DNA of 36,466 bases from Candidatus Pacearchaeota archaeon (GCA_017609885.1 JAFCDB010000004.1:1-36466), one strand, 5' to 3'; counted from the stretch's first letter, positions 16,836 to 25,012 are shown. Numbers and translations are program-made. Notes: a model not told the origin generated them from the letters alone.

Positions 16836-17228
16836 CTCCAACTCCCCTTCCAACTCTTTCAAACTCTTAACAATCTTCATACTTCCAATTAAAATCGCAC
16901 TCAAAGACTCCAAAGCATCCTCAACAGACTCGTCGCTCTTCAACCCAATTGCTTTTATCCCCTTGACATAAGCATATCCCAATTCCCATGCAGTTCCTGC
17001 CCCTACATGCAGTCCATCCAGCACAGCTACAATCAAATCAATATCTTTAAACCCCTCGATAATATCTTTTTTAAAAATTTCGTCAACATCTTCTATACTT
17101 TCAGCTAATCCCACATCCCGATGAGGCAAAAATGTCTTAAATCCTAATCTCTCACAAATCCCTGCGACTTTTTCCAACTGCATTCTTTCTGTTTCAGTAC
17201 AAAGCTTCCCTGCAATATATACCTTCAT
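16815..17228 (-). CDS. Nucleoside 2-deoxyribosyltransferase-like protein
   Basis: A 137-residue protein of the nucleoside 2-deoxyribosyltransferase / DUF4406-type superfamily. The N-terminus reads V-Y-I-A-G-K-L, and the core D71...G-A-G-T-A-W-E82-L-G-Y-A matches the segment whose glutamate is the nucleophile in deoxyribosyltransferases and in the related nucleotide N-glycosidases (RCL/DNPH1 type). Possible roles are nucleotide salvage or hydrolysis of modified nucleotides. The gene stands alone, with a box at 17251-17258 for its promoter. Family assignment is good; the reaction is open. Confidence 0.75.
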   Translation of the reverse strand: MKVYIAGKLCTETERMQLEKVAGICERLGFKTFLPHRDVGLAESIEDVDEIFKKDIIEGFKDIDLIVAVLDGLHVGAGTAWELGYAYVKGIKAIGLKSDESVEDALESLSAILIGSMKIVKSLKELEGELELIKNSG

Positions 17229-17231
17229 AAA

Positions 17232-17240
17232 ACTTAAATA
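17232..17240 (+). promoter_or_regulatory. TATA-like box for the second GT9 gene
   Basis: ACTTAAATA is centred about 29 nt before the ATG at 17265. It lies inside the 36-bp divergent gap, interleaved with the box of the opposing gene. Confidence 0.45.
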
Positions 17241-17250
17241 ACCATTCTAT

Positions 17251-17258
17251 TTTTAAAT
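17251..17258 (-). promoter_or_regulatory. TATA-like box for the deoxyribosyltransferase-like gene
   Basis: ATTTAAAA on the minus strand is centred 26 nt before the ATG at 17228. It sits between the TATA box and the start codon of the opposing gene. Confidence 0.5.
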
Positions 17259-17264
17259 CTTGTC

Positions 17265-18263
17265 ATGAAAATCTGCATAATCAAACTAGGCGCACTTGGC
17301 GATGTAGTTAGGACAACACCAATTTTAGAAGCAATAAAAGAAAAATTCCCAAATTCAGAAATAACTTGGATAACAAAACAAAACGCAATTGAAATTTTAC
17401 AGGGGAATAATTTAATTAATTCAATTCTAACTCTGCCCTGCGAATTAAGCGAAACTTTTGATATTCTTTATAGTTTGGATATTGAACAAGAAGCAATAAA
17501 ACTTGCTTCAAAAATAAACGCAGAAAAGAAATTTGGCTACTTTGACAACGAAGGATTTCCAGAATCTTTCAACTCAGGAGCAGAATACTATTTGAACACA
17601 GTTTTCGACGACCAACTAAAAAAATCCAATAGGAAAACTTATCAGGAAATGATTTTTCAGGTATGCGAACTTGAGTATAAAAAACAAAAAATCCAAATTT
17701 ATCTTTCAGAACAATCAATCAAATTTGCAGAAAATTTTCTCATAGAAAATAATCTCCAGGGAAAAAAATTATTAGGATTTAATATCGGCTCTTCAAAAAG
17801 ATGGCCTTCAAAATCATGGTCTTTAGAAAAAATAAAAGAATTTATTGAAAAAGCAAACTTACAAAATTATGAAATTATTCTTTTAGGAGGAAAAGAAGAA
17901 AAAGAAAAATTTTCAGAATTAAAAAATTTTGCAGTTCAAAAAAATCTCAAAGTTTACAAACCAAATACAGAAAATTCTTTAAAAAATTTTTTCGCAATAA
18001 TAAATAAATGTGATAAAATAATTTGTTCAGATACAATGGCGCTTCATACAGCATTGGGGTTTGAAAAACCAACAACTGCTTTATTTTTTTGTAACACTCC
18101 TTATGAAATTGAGGGCTATAACACCCTAACAAAACTAACCTCTCCAATGTTTCAAGATTTCTTTCCTGAAAAAATGGACAAATATAATAAAGAACTTGTC
18201 AATAGTATTTCAGCAGACCAGGTTTTGGCAACAATAAATAATAAAAACCCCTTTTTTGTATAA
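17265..18263 (+). CDS. GT9-family (heptosyltransferase-like) glycosyltransferase
   Basis: A 332-residue GT-B glycosyltransferase of family GT9. Seen: I-I-K-L-G-A-L-G-D-V near the N-terminus (D13 as likely catalytic residue), a mid-protein N-I-G-S-S-K-R-W-P element near 170-180, and C-S-D-T-M-A-L-H in the donor-binding half. It is a second, divergent member next to the one at 7543-8520. The following GT-C gene starts 5 nt after its stop, which suggests joint action on one glycan. As with the other copy, the LPS function of bacterial relatives cannot apply as such. Confidence 0.85.
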   Translation: MKICIIKLGALGDVVRTTPILEAIKEKFPNSEITWITKQNAIEILQGNNLINSILTLPCELSETFDILYSLDIEQEAIKLASKINAEKKFGYFDNEGFPESFNSGAEYYLNTVFDDQLKKSNRKTYQEMIFQVCELEYKKQKIQIYLSEQSIKFAENFLIENNLQGKKLLGFNIGSSKRWPSKSWSLEKIKEFIEKANLQNYEIILLGGKEEKEKFSELKNFAVQKNLKVYKPNTENSLKNFFAIINKCDKIICSDTMALHTALGFEKPTTALFFCNTPYEIEGYNTLTKLTSPMFQDFFPEKMDKYNKELVNSISADQVLATINNKNPFFV

Positions 18264-18268
18264 CTTTC

Positions 18269-19918
18269 ATGGAAGAAACTCAAACAAATCCCCATGAAGA
18301 ATCAATTACCCCAAAAAACTCCTCTGAAGAACAAACTAATAAAAAACTTAATGAAAAAAAAGAAAAAATAATTAACTGGCTAAAAAACCCTTTAAATTTT
18401 TCACTCACAGCAGTTCTCCTTTTTGCATTTGCAATTCGTTTGTATTATTTTATACAAATTGGAAACCAACCACTTTGGTGGGATGAACTATGTTATGGAG
18501 GGCTTGCAAAAAATTTTGCATACGGCTTTTGGAATGATAGTTCTCTTGTTATTGGAGAGTCGCTTATCCGTCCATTATTGTTCCCAATTTTCTGGGCTGG
18601 ATTAATACTCTTAAAAATCCCCGAATCTGGAATTAGATTTATTTTAGAATTTGTTCCCTCAGTTTTATCTGTATTTTTCGTTTATTTAGTTGGGAAAGAA
18701 GTTTTCAGTAAAAAAATTGGGATAATTGCGGCATTTATTTTTTCTGTTTTGTGGATACATATTTTTTACACAGTGAGATTGCTAACAAACATCCCTGCAA
18801 TGCTTTTTTTATTTTCCAGTATTTACATTTTTATTTTAGCAACAAAAAAAGATTTCAACAACAAATATTTTTCAATTTCTCTTATTTTACTCTCGATAAG
18901 CACTTTAATGAGATACCCAAATGGACTTGTATTTTTCGTTTACTTTTTTATTTTAATTCTTGGAAACCAATTATACTTAAACAAAATTAAATTTTGGGTT
19001 GCAGGAATAATTGGAATTTTTCCAATTTTACTTTTCTTTTTAATAAATTTTGTAAAACAGGGAAATATTTTTCCTGCTCTACTTGGAGGAAATTACCTTA
19101 ACGCAGGCGAACCAATTACCAATCCAATTGCATTTCACATCCTAAACTTCTTTCAAGTTTATCTGCAAAACATTTTTTTTATTTTCTTCCTTATAGGAGC
19201 ATTTATTATTTTAGCTGAAATTTTAATTGCATATAATTTTCTTCTAAAAAACAGAAAACTAAGAAATAAGTTGCTCATTGTTTTAATTTTAATCGCTATT
19301 TATTCATTTTTCATTTTTTATCTGCGAGATATTGAAGACAGATGGCTTTTCCCAACAACTCTTCCAATATGTTTGCTTGTAGGATTTGGAATTGATTATT
19401 TTTACAAATTCATTAAAAAATACAACAAACATTTTGCAATACTTTTAGTATTAATAATTCTTTTTTCAGGAGCTTATTTTCAAATTAAATCTGCAGATAA
19501 TTTAATCAATTCAAGAAAAACCACATATTTAGAAATGCGCCAGGGATTTGAGTGGATAAAAGACAATGTTCCGAAGGATGCAGTAATTGCAGGAGCAGGA
19601 ATTGAACCTTATTCAGTTTATTATGCAGAAAGACAGTATATCCCAATAAATGTCTCAGATACATTCAAAATTCTAGATGCAGATTATTTAATTATTCACA
19701 AATTTTCCGCAAATCAAGCGCATCTTGGAAGTTTCATAAATGAAAATCAAGAACAATGGCAAATGACCCACGCAATTTTCTTTGATGCTCAGCAAACACT
19801 ACCTGCTTTTGTTGTTTATCGTCGCATTCAATCTTTGTCTTCTCCTCCAGAAAGTCCATTAATTTCTTCTTCCATATCTGCTAATTCTTCTCTTTCTGAT
19901 TCCAATTCTCCAACATAA
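18269..19918 (+). CDS. Polytopic GT-C glycosyltransferase (PMT/ArnT-like)
   Basis: A 549-residue membrane protein. A 40-residue polar, charged N-terminus precedes the first hydrophobic segment (about 44-63), then comes an outside loop with P-L-W-W-D72-E73, the acidic motif that PMT_2/ArnT-type enzymes use for catalysis. About ten more hydrophobic segments extend to residue 415, and a soluble tail of about 130 residues follows. Such enzymes take the sugar from a polyprenyl-phosphate donor on the outer face of the membrane. The last 30 residues are a Ser/Pro-rich string that is antisense to the acidic end of the opposing gene, so the ancestral end was probably near residue 519. Confidence 0.8.
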   Translation: MEETQTNPHEESITPKNSSEEQTNKKLNEKKEKIINWLKNPLNFSLTAVLLFAFAIRLYYFIQIGNQPLWWDELCYGGLAKNFAYGFWNDSSLVIGESLIRPLLFPIFWAGLILLKIPESGIRFILEFVPSVLSVFFVYLVGKEVFSKKIGIIAAFIFSVLWIHIFYTVRLLTNIPAMLFLFSSIYIFILATKKDFNNKYFSISLILLSISTLMRYPNGLVFFVYFFILILGNQLYLNKIKFWVAGIIGIFPILLFFLINFVKQGNIFPALLGGNYLNAGEPITNPIAFHILNFFQVYLQNIFFIFFLIGAFIILAEILIAYNFLLKNRKLRNKLLIVLILIAIYSFFIFYLRDIEDRWLFPTTLPICLLVGFGIDYFYKFIKKYNKHFAILLVLIILFSGAYFQIKSADNLINSRKTTYLEMRQGFEWIKDNVPKDAVIAGAGIEPYSVYYAERQYIPINVSDTFKILDADYLIIHKFSANQAHLGSFINENQEQWQMTHAIFFDAQQTLPAFVVYRRIQSLSSPPESPLISSSISANSSLSDSNSPT

Positions 19919-20727
19919 TCTTTTCTTTTCATTAATCTTTTCTTTTGCGCTTGAACTAAATATTCTGGAATTTTTGAAGCATGTGTTAAAATTTCAATTT
20001 GTTCTTTTTTATCTGGAATTTTGTCTCCTAAGTCTTTCAAGGAAAATCTTTTTGCAAAGATTTTTTCTTTGTTATTATTCCATATTTGATAAATAAATGG
20101 GCTACAAAATCCCATCCCTCCTCCTGTTAATCCAGAGTAAACCGCCGACTGTTCAGAGCATCCGCTTGCCCACCCAATAAACATTCCTGCAATTCCTCCT
20201 CCTATTCCTATTATTCCCCCTAATACTCCATTAATAATTTCCTCACAACATTCTATAGGAATAGGCCTATACCTTTTTTGTATTTTTGTCTTAACATCAA
20301 AATCTTTATTACAATCAAATATTAATTTTTTACCGACTTCATTTTTATATGAGTCATACTCTATTTCTACTCCCACATTTCCATTTTTTACAGAAAACTT
20401 AATATTCTTAATTCTCCCTCCTTTTAATACTACTTCATCCAACCCCTCAAACTCTCCAGAATGAATAACTAAATCTTTAAGATTTTCATAAATCTCCCTT
20501 ATTTTATTATCCAAAACATCCCCATAATGCGTCTCAGATTCCCTCAACCTCTCCTTGCAAATTTCCCCTTGCATATCAACTGCTTCCATCTCGCCATATT
20601 CTTCCCTTAACTCCTTAACAACATCTTCCGCTGTTGTTATTCTCTCCAAATCCCTAACTAAATCTTTCGCTCCTTCTTCCTCGCCATTTGGATTCTCATA
20701 TCTCTTTCTACTTTTCTCGTACAGCAT
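19828..20727 (-). CDS. Unrecognised protein with glycine-rich hydrophobic segment
   Basis: I do not recognise this 299-residue protein. Residues 1-90 are charged and probably helical. Residues 100-150 look like a small beta-rich region. Residues 163-216 are hydrophobic and very glycine-rich (runs such as G-G-I-I-G-I-G-G-G-I-A-G), like a glycine-zipper membrane hairpin. The C-terminal 85 residues are charged and end in an acidic coiled-coil-like stretch. Two adjacent cysteines lie at 160-161. It has its own TATA-like box and lies downstream of the nucleotide-sugar genes on the same strand. It overlaps the GT-C gene tail to tail by 91 nt. Confidence 0.7.
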   Translation of the reverse strand: MLYEKSRKRYENPNGEEEGAKDLVRDLERITTAEDVVKELREEYGEMEAVDMQGEICKERLRESETHYGDVLDNKIREIYENLKDLVIHSGEFEGLDEVVLKGGRIKNIKFSVKNGNVGVEIEYDSYKNEVGKKLIFDCNKDFDVKTKIQKRYRPIPIECCEEIINGVLGGIIGIGGGIAGMFIGWASGCSEQSAVYSGLTGGGMGFCSPFIYQIWNNNKEKIFAKRFSLKDLGDKIPDKKEQIEILTHASKIPEYLVQAQKKRLMKRKDYVGELESEREELADMEEEINGLSGGEDKD

Positions 20728-20752
20728 TGTAAAATAACAGCCATTTCCAGGG

Positions 20753-20760
20753 TTTTAAAT
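20753..20760 (-). promoter_or_regulatory. TATA-like box for the glycine-rich protein gene
   Basis: ATTTAAAA on the minus strand is centred about 29 nt before the ATG at 20727, in a 66-bp gap. Confidence 0.45.
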
Positions 20761-20793
20761 CTTTGCCCTCGACAAATTCACTACCATCTTATA

Positions 20794-21879
20794 CTAAAAA
20801 ACAAAATCATTAACCGCCCCACAAACCCTTTCAATATCCCCCTCCTTTAACTCAGGATAAATTGGCAAACTTAAAATTTCCTTGGAAATTTTCTCAGCAA
20901 CTGGAAAATCACCTTCTTTATAGCCCAAAAATTTATATGCTTCCTGCAAATGCAAAGGAATCAAATAATGAATTGCGCATCCAATTCCCTGTTCTTTCAA
21001 ATGCTTCATTAATTCATCCCTGTTTTCGCTTCGAATAACATACAAATGATAGACGCTTTTTGTCAAAGGATTTTCAACAGGAACTTTAACTCCTTTCAAA
21101 TTCAAATTATATTTCTCCGCAATCTTCCCCCTCTTTTCATTATCTTCCTCCAATCTTCCTAATTTCTTTCGCAAAATTGCTGCCTGCAATTCATCTAATC
21201 TGCTGTTAATTCCATGAAAAAAAACTCTGTGTTTGTCAACCTGCCCATAATTTCTCAAAAATTTTAATTTTTCTTTTAATTTTTCATCTTCACAAACTAT
21301 CATTCCACCGTCGCCATAAGCTCCTAAATTTTTGCTCGGATAAAAACTAAAACATCCAATTTCTCCAATCGGAACTTTTTTGCCTTTAAATTCTGCTCCA
21401 TGGGTCTGCGCACAATCTTCAATAACTTTCAGATTATATTTCTCTGCAATTTCTAAAATCTTTTCCATATCACAAACTCTTCCATACAAATGAACAGGCA
21501 TTATTGCCTTTGTTTTTTCAGTTATAGTTTGCTCAATTTTTTCAACATCAATTAAATAATCTTCTTTAACATCTACAAATCTCGGAGTAGCACCTGAAGC
21601 GCAAATTGCAGCAACTGTCGGAATCGCAGTATTTGGGATTGTAATAACCTCGTCTCCTTTTCCAATATTTAATGCTTTCAAAGCTAAATTCAACGCATCA
21701 AATCCACTTCCAACCCCCACTCCAAATTTTTTCCCGCAATAATCTGAAAACTCTTTTTCAAATTCCTCAACTTGTTTTCCAAGAACAAACCACCCACTTT
21801 CAAAAACTTCTTTTGTAGCCTTATCAATCTCTTTTTTCAATCTCAAATAATTTAATTTCAAATTTCCAAACTCAACCAT
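20794..21879 (-). CDS. DegT/DnrJ/EryC1/StrS-family sugar aminotransferase
   Basis: A 361-residue PLP-dependent aminotransferase that normally converts a keto group of a nucleotide sugar to an amine with glutamate. Seen: G-S-G-F-D-A cofactor-phosphate region near 57-62, E-D155-C-A-Q-T-H where the Asp contacts the PLP nitrogen, and the Schiff-base K183 in S-F-Y-P-S-K-N-L-G. All catalytic elements are present, so it should be active. I chose the ATG at 21879, one nucleotide after the stop of the upstream SDR gene, instead of a start at 21918 inside that gene. It probably uses the keto-sugar made by the neighbouring SDR enzymes. Confidence 0.9.
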   Translation of the reverse strand: MVEFGNLKLNYLRLKKEIDKATKEVFESGWFVLGKQVEEFEKEFSDYCGKKFGVGVGSGFDALNLALKALNIGKGDEVITIPNTAIPTVAAICASGATPRFVDVKEDYLIDVEKIEQTITEKTKAIMPVHLYGRVCDMEKILEIAEKYNLKVIEDCAQTHGAEFKGKKVPIGEIGCFSFYPSKNLGAYGDGGMIVCEDEKLKEKLKFLRNYGQVDKHRVFFHGINSRLDELQAAILRKKLGRLEEDNEKRGKIAEKYNLNLKGVKVPVENPLTKSVYHLYVIRSENRDELMKHLKEQGIGCAIHYLIPLHLQEAYKFLGYKEGDFPVAEKISKEILSLPIYPELKEGDIERVCGAVNDFVF

Positions 21880-21880
21880 T

Positions 21881-22948
21881 TTACCAATAATGTTCTTTAT
21901 TATCTCTATAAAATTCAACTGTCCTTCTTATACCTTCTGCCAGTGGGATTTTCGGCTCCCACCCAACATCATTGTAAAGCTTGCTTGCATCTGCGTAAAA
22001 ATGTCCGGGCTCCAATGGTTTTCTGTCTTCAGGATAAGGGATGCTTGTGAAAGCCCCGTTGCCTGCAATTTCCACAACCAATTGTGCAACCTTTCCCACA
22101 CTCATAACATTGTTTCCAAGATGCTCATACAATCCGCTTTTTTTAATAAAACTTCCTAAATTATAAATCTCTCCATTTGTTTTATCAGACGCCATAATTC
22201 TCAACAAAGCATCAACAGCATCATCAACATAATTAAAATCCCTTAATTGTTCTCCCCCTCCCCACAACTCCAGAGTTTCTCCATCCATTGCCTGGCGAAT
22301 AAACCAATTTAAAACTCCCTGTCCGGGGTCGTTCATCACATGCCGAGGTCCATAAAGATTTGTCAATCTTACTGAAGAAATTTTTATGCCAAAATGACTT
22401 CCATACCAAAAATGAAAAAACTCTGTTGCGTGCTTGTTTATTCCCTGAGGGTCTGTTGCTTCCTGAATTAAATAACTTTCATCAACAGGCAGATGTTTCT
22501 GGTCAACCTTGCCATACTGGTCCCTTGTCCCAGCATAAAGAATTTTTAAATCTTCTTTTCCTTCTTGCATACATTTTTTACAAGATTCAAGAAAATGCAA
22601 ATGTGCCCGCAAATTCAACTCAAAATCAAACAGTGGATTTTCTGTGCTCCCAATATGACTCACATTCCCTGCTAAATTAAAAATGCAGTCAGATTCTTCA
22701 ATCAACGGCTTAATCTTTTCTTCATTTCTCAAATCCCAATCTTCCCCAATATAAACCACTAAATTTTCTTCTATATCTCGAATATTAACTAAATTCCCAC
22801 CCAAATTAGGAATCATAGCGTCGACAATTATAATTTTTGCTGGTTTCAGGGGAATTAATTTATGCGCAAGTGCACTTCCTAAAAAACCTGCACCTCCTGT
22901 AATTAAAATCTTTTTGCCTTCAAAAAAACTGCGATATTCTTCACCCAT
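21881..22948 (-). CDS. Extended SDR, nucleotide-sugar epimerase/dehydratase-like, Tyr replaced
   Basis: A 355-residue extended short-chain dehydrogenase. The NAD(P)-binding T-G-G-A-G-F-L-G-S is at 17-25 and the N-L-A-G element near 91. In the usual Y-x3-K catalytic motif the Lys is present (K172) but the Tyr position holds Gln168 (Q-G-I-N-K). The S/T element before it reads A-G-T-R-D-Q-Y-G. Both surrounding parts look well conserved, so this is not a decayed gene. It may have shifted chemistry, or another residue may act as base. It has a TATA-like box at 22967-22977 and is coupled to the aminotransferase by stop-A-ATG. Confidence 0.85.
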   Translation of the reverse strand: MGEEYRSFFEGKKILITGGAGFLGSALAHKLIPLKPAKIIIVDAMIPNLGGNLVNIRDIEENLVVYIGEDWDLRNEEKIKPLIEESDCIFNLAGNVSHIGSTENPLFDFELNLRAHLHFLESCKKCMQEGKEDLKILYAGTRDQYGKVDQKHLPVDESYLIQEATDPQGINKHATEFFHFWYGSHFGIKISSVRLTNLYGPRHVMNDPGQGVLNWFIRQAMDGETLELWGGGEQLRDFNYVDDAVDALLRIMASDKTNGEIYNLGSFIKKSGLYEHLGNNVMSVGKVAQLVVEIAGNGAFTSIPYPEDRKPLEPGHFYADASKLYNDVGWEPKIPLAEGIRRTVEFYRDNKEHYW

Positions 22949-22966
22949 AAAATAATATAGAATTTC

Positions 22967-22977
22967 TTTTTAAAAAT
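22967..22977 (-). promoter_or_regulatory. TATA-like box overlapping the end of the upstream SDR gene
   Basis: ATTTTTAAAAA on the minus strand is centred about 24 nt before the ATG at 22948 and covers the stop codon of the gene upstream. It could allow separate transcription of the SDR-aminotransferase pair. Confidence 0.45.
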
Positions 22978-23935
22978 ATTGTTGTGATTTGTCATTATTG
23001 TTGATTCCTCTAAACATCTCAACTTTCTCCTTCATCCCCCTCTCCAAACTATCTTTAAATTCAAAACCCAAATCCTTAATTTTCTTATTTGAAATTTCAT
23101 ACGACTTCTGATTTAAAATCGGAGAGCGCGTCATTTTAATCTTCGTATCTGGAACAACTTTTTTAATTGCTTCAACAATATCTCTAACAGTATAATTCTC
23201 AGTCAGCACATTGTAAATTTCTCCTGACTCGCCGTGTTTTTCTAAAAATTCATAAGCCCGAATAGAATCCATCACCCCAAGATAGGGTCTTTTTTGTTCA
23301 TATGCATTTTCCCAAACAGTCAGTGGCTTTTTCAAACACGCAAGATAAACAAACTTGTTTACAGCAGTATGAAACCTCATTCCAATGCTCTTTCCAAAAA
23401 TCGTTCCCTTTCTTAAAACACATGCATCTAATCCTTGCTCTTTTGCAGCTTTTATGACAAGTTTTTCTGCATCAAGTTTTGTTTTTGCATACGGACTCGA
23501 GGGTTTTAAATTTTCATAAGTTTCATCAATCAACCCAGTTGCCTCGCCATAAACACTTGTTGAAGATGCAAAAAGAAATTTTTTCACACCTGCTTTTATC
23601 GACGCATTTAAAATTTCCTGCGTGCCAAATAAATTCACCTTCCGAGTAACTTCAGGATTTTTAATTGTTGTCGGAGCATCAGTAACACCTGCCAAATGTA
23701 TCACAACATCAATATCTTTCACAGCCCTCTCCAAAACAATCGAATCATTAACATCTCCCTCGATAAATTCAAATTTCTTTTCAGTCGGCAAATCAAAAAG
23801 CGAACAGTATCTCTGCGTTGAAAGATTATCTAAAATTCTAATTAACTCGACATCTTCCCTTTTTGCATATTCTCGAATCAACTGCGAACCAATATGTCCA
23901 AGCCCGCCAGTCACCAAAATCTTTTTTTTATTCAT
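22970..23935 (-). CDS. Extended SDR, NDP-sugar epimerase/dehydratase family
   Basis: A 321-residue extended SDR with T-G-G-x-G-H-I-G-S near residue 10, an S-S-T-S-V-Y-G element and an intact Y-A-K-T-K catalytic motif (S-P-Y-A-K-T-K). It resembles UDP-glucose 4-epimerase-like and 4,6-dehydratase-like enzymes; the exact step cannot be read from sequence. I start it at the ATG at 23935, where the fold begins; a frame from 23953 adds six residues. The start overlaps the stop of the upstream SDR by 8 nt (ATG..TAA), so both are probably translated from one mRNA. Confidence 0.85.
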   Translation of the reverse strand: MNKKKILVTGGLGHIGSQLIREYAKREDVELIRILDNLSTQRYCSLFDLPTEKKFEFIEGDVNDSIVLERAVKDIDVVIHLAGVTDAPTTIKNPEVTRKVNLFGTQEILNASIKAGVKKFLFASSTSVYGEATGLIDETYENLKPSSPYAKTKLDAEKLVIKAAKEQGLDACVLRKGTIFGKSIGMRFHTAVNKFVYLACLKKPLTVWENAYEQKRPYLGVMDSIRAYEFLEKHGESGEIYNVLTENYTVRDIVEAIKKVVPDTKIKMTRSPILNQKSYEISNKKIKDLGFEFKDSLERGMKEKVEMFRGINNNDKSQQYF

Positions 23936-24914
23936 TTTTATAATAAAACTCAATTGTCTTTCTTATCCCCTCTTCAAAACTAATTTTTGGCTGCCATCCT
24001 GTAGCATCCTTTAATTTACTATAATCTGCAATAACATCTCCCTGAACTGTTTTTTCCACTGCTTCTGGAACTGGAATTTTATTTATCTCAATTTCAAATC
24101 CTAAAGTATTTTTTATCTCGTTTTTTAATTTATCTAAAAAATCTATAAATGTTTTTCCCTGCCCACTTCCTAAAATGTAAAACTCTCCATTTGTTTTTTC
24201 TGATTGAGCTGCACAAACAAATGCCTCTGCAACATTTTCAACATAATTATAATCACGAAGCGGTCCCCCATCACCATAAACATCTAACTTTTTTTCTTTT
24301 AATGCCCTTTTAATAAAATGATTTATCACGCTTCTTTCAGCATTAGTGTTATAAGTGCCTATTCCAAAAACATTTGTTAATCTCAATGTTGTTGTTTTTA
24401 ATCCATAAACTTTATTATAAATTTGAAGATATTTCTCTGAAGTTAATTTATGCAACCCATAAATTGAAGTTGGCTCTTCTCTTTGTGTTTCATCTACATA
24501 CTTTCCAGAAATTACTCCTGCCTCTCTAACTGTTCCTGAAAATATAATCTTTGCGTCAGGATTATGTTTCCTGCATGATTCAAGAACATTTAGTGTAGCT
24601 TTGCAATTAGCATTAAGGTCCAAAAACGGATTTTTCATAGATTTTAAATGAGAAACTTGCCCTGCAAAAAGAAAAATATAATCCATCCCAAAAATACTTT
24701 CCTCTATTTTTTCATAATCCATTATATCCCCCCTAATTATTTTTACTCTACTTTTTATATCTTCAATATTTTTTATTTTATCAAAATTTTTATTAAATAT
24801 TGTCACTTCTGCTCCCAACTCAAGACATTTTCTAGCAACATTGCTTCCAACAAGTCCAATCCCTCCAGTAATAAGAACTTTTTCTCCTTTCATACTTTTT
24901 AGATTATAGGTCAT
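23928..24914 (-). CDS. Extended SDR, NDP-sugar epimerase/dehydratase family
   Basis: A 328-residue extended SDR. The dinucleotide site T-G-G-I-G-L-V-G-S lies at about 16-24, A-G-Q-V-S-H follows, and the catalytic Y-G-L-H-K motif is intact. It is a paralogue of 21881-22948, sharing the A-G-x-V-S-H and R-D-Y/F-N-Y-V elements, but it keeps the Tyr that the other lost. It resembles CDP-paratose 2-epimerase/UDP-glucose 4-epimerase-like enzymes. The first 7 residues before a second Met (24893) may not be translated. It is the first gene of the leftward unit of SDRs and aminotransferase. Confidence 0.85.
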   Translation of the reverse strand: MTYNLKSMKGEKVLITGGIGLVGSNVARKCLELGAEVTIFNKNFDKIKNIEDIKSRVKIIRGDIMDYEKIEESIFGMDYIFLFAGQVSHLKSMKNPFLDLNANCKATLNVLESCRKHNPDAKIIFSGTVREAGVISGKYVDETQREEPTSIYGLHKLTSEKYLQIYNKVYGLKTTTLRLTNVFGIGTYNTNAERSVINHFIKRALKEKKLDVYGDGGPLRDYNYVENVAEAFVCAAQSEKTNGEFYILGSGQGKTFIDFLDKLKNEIKNTLGFEIEINKIPVPEAVEKTVQGDVIADYSKLKDATGWQPKISFEEGIRKTIEFYYKNE

Positions 24915-24930
24915 TAATACTATTTATTTC

Positions 24931-24945
24931 TTTTAATTAATAAAG
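24931..24945 (-). promoter_or_regulatory. Possible TATA-like region for the SDR unit
   Basis: An AT-only stretch with TTATTAATTAAAA on the minus strand lies about 24 nt before the ATG at 24914. The sequence here is too AT-rich to choose one box. The 98-bp divergent gap holds only the two promoters. Confidence 0.3.
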
Positions 24946-24982
24946 ATTGTTATATTCAAATTATATAGTCAAATATCTAAAT

Positions 24983-24995
24983 TTATTTAAATAAA
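24983..24995 (+). promoter_or_regulatory. TATA-like box for the methyltransferase-cupin fusion
   Basis: TTATTTAAATAAA is centred about 24 nt before the ATG at 25013. Confidence 0.5.
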
Positions 24996-25012
24996 ATTTC
25001 TCATTTAATTAT

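Noticed and set aside
18269-18560. WWDE in the GT-C protein as the WWDYG motif of oligosaccharyltransferase AglB/STT3.
   Set aside because: It lies in the first outside loop, not in the soluble C-terminal domain, and lacks the YG; it fits the acidic loop motif of PMT/ArnT-like enzymes.
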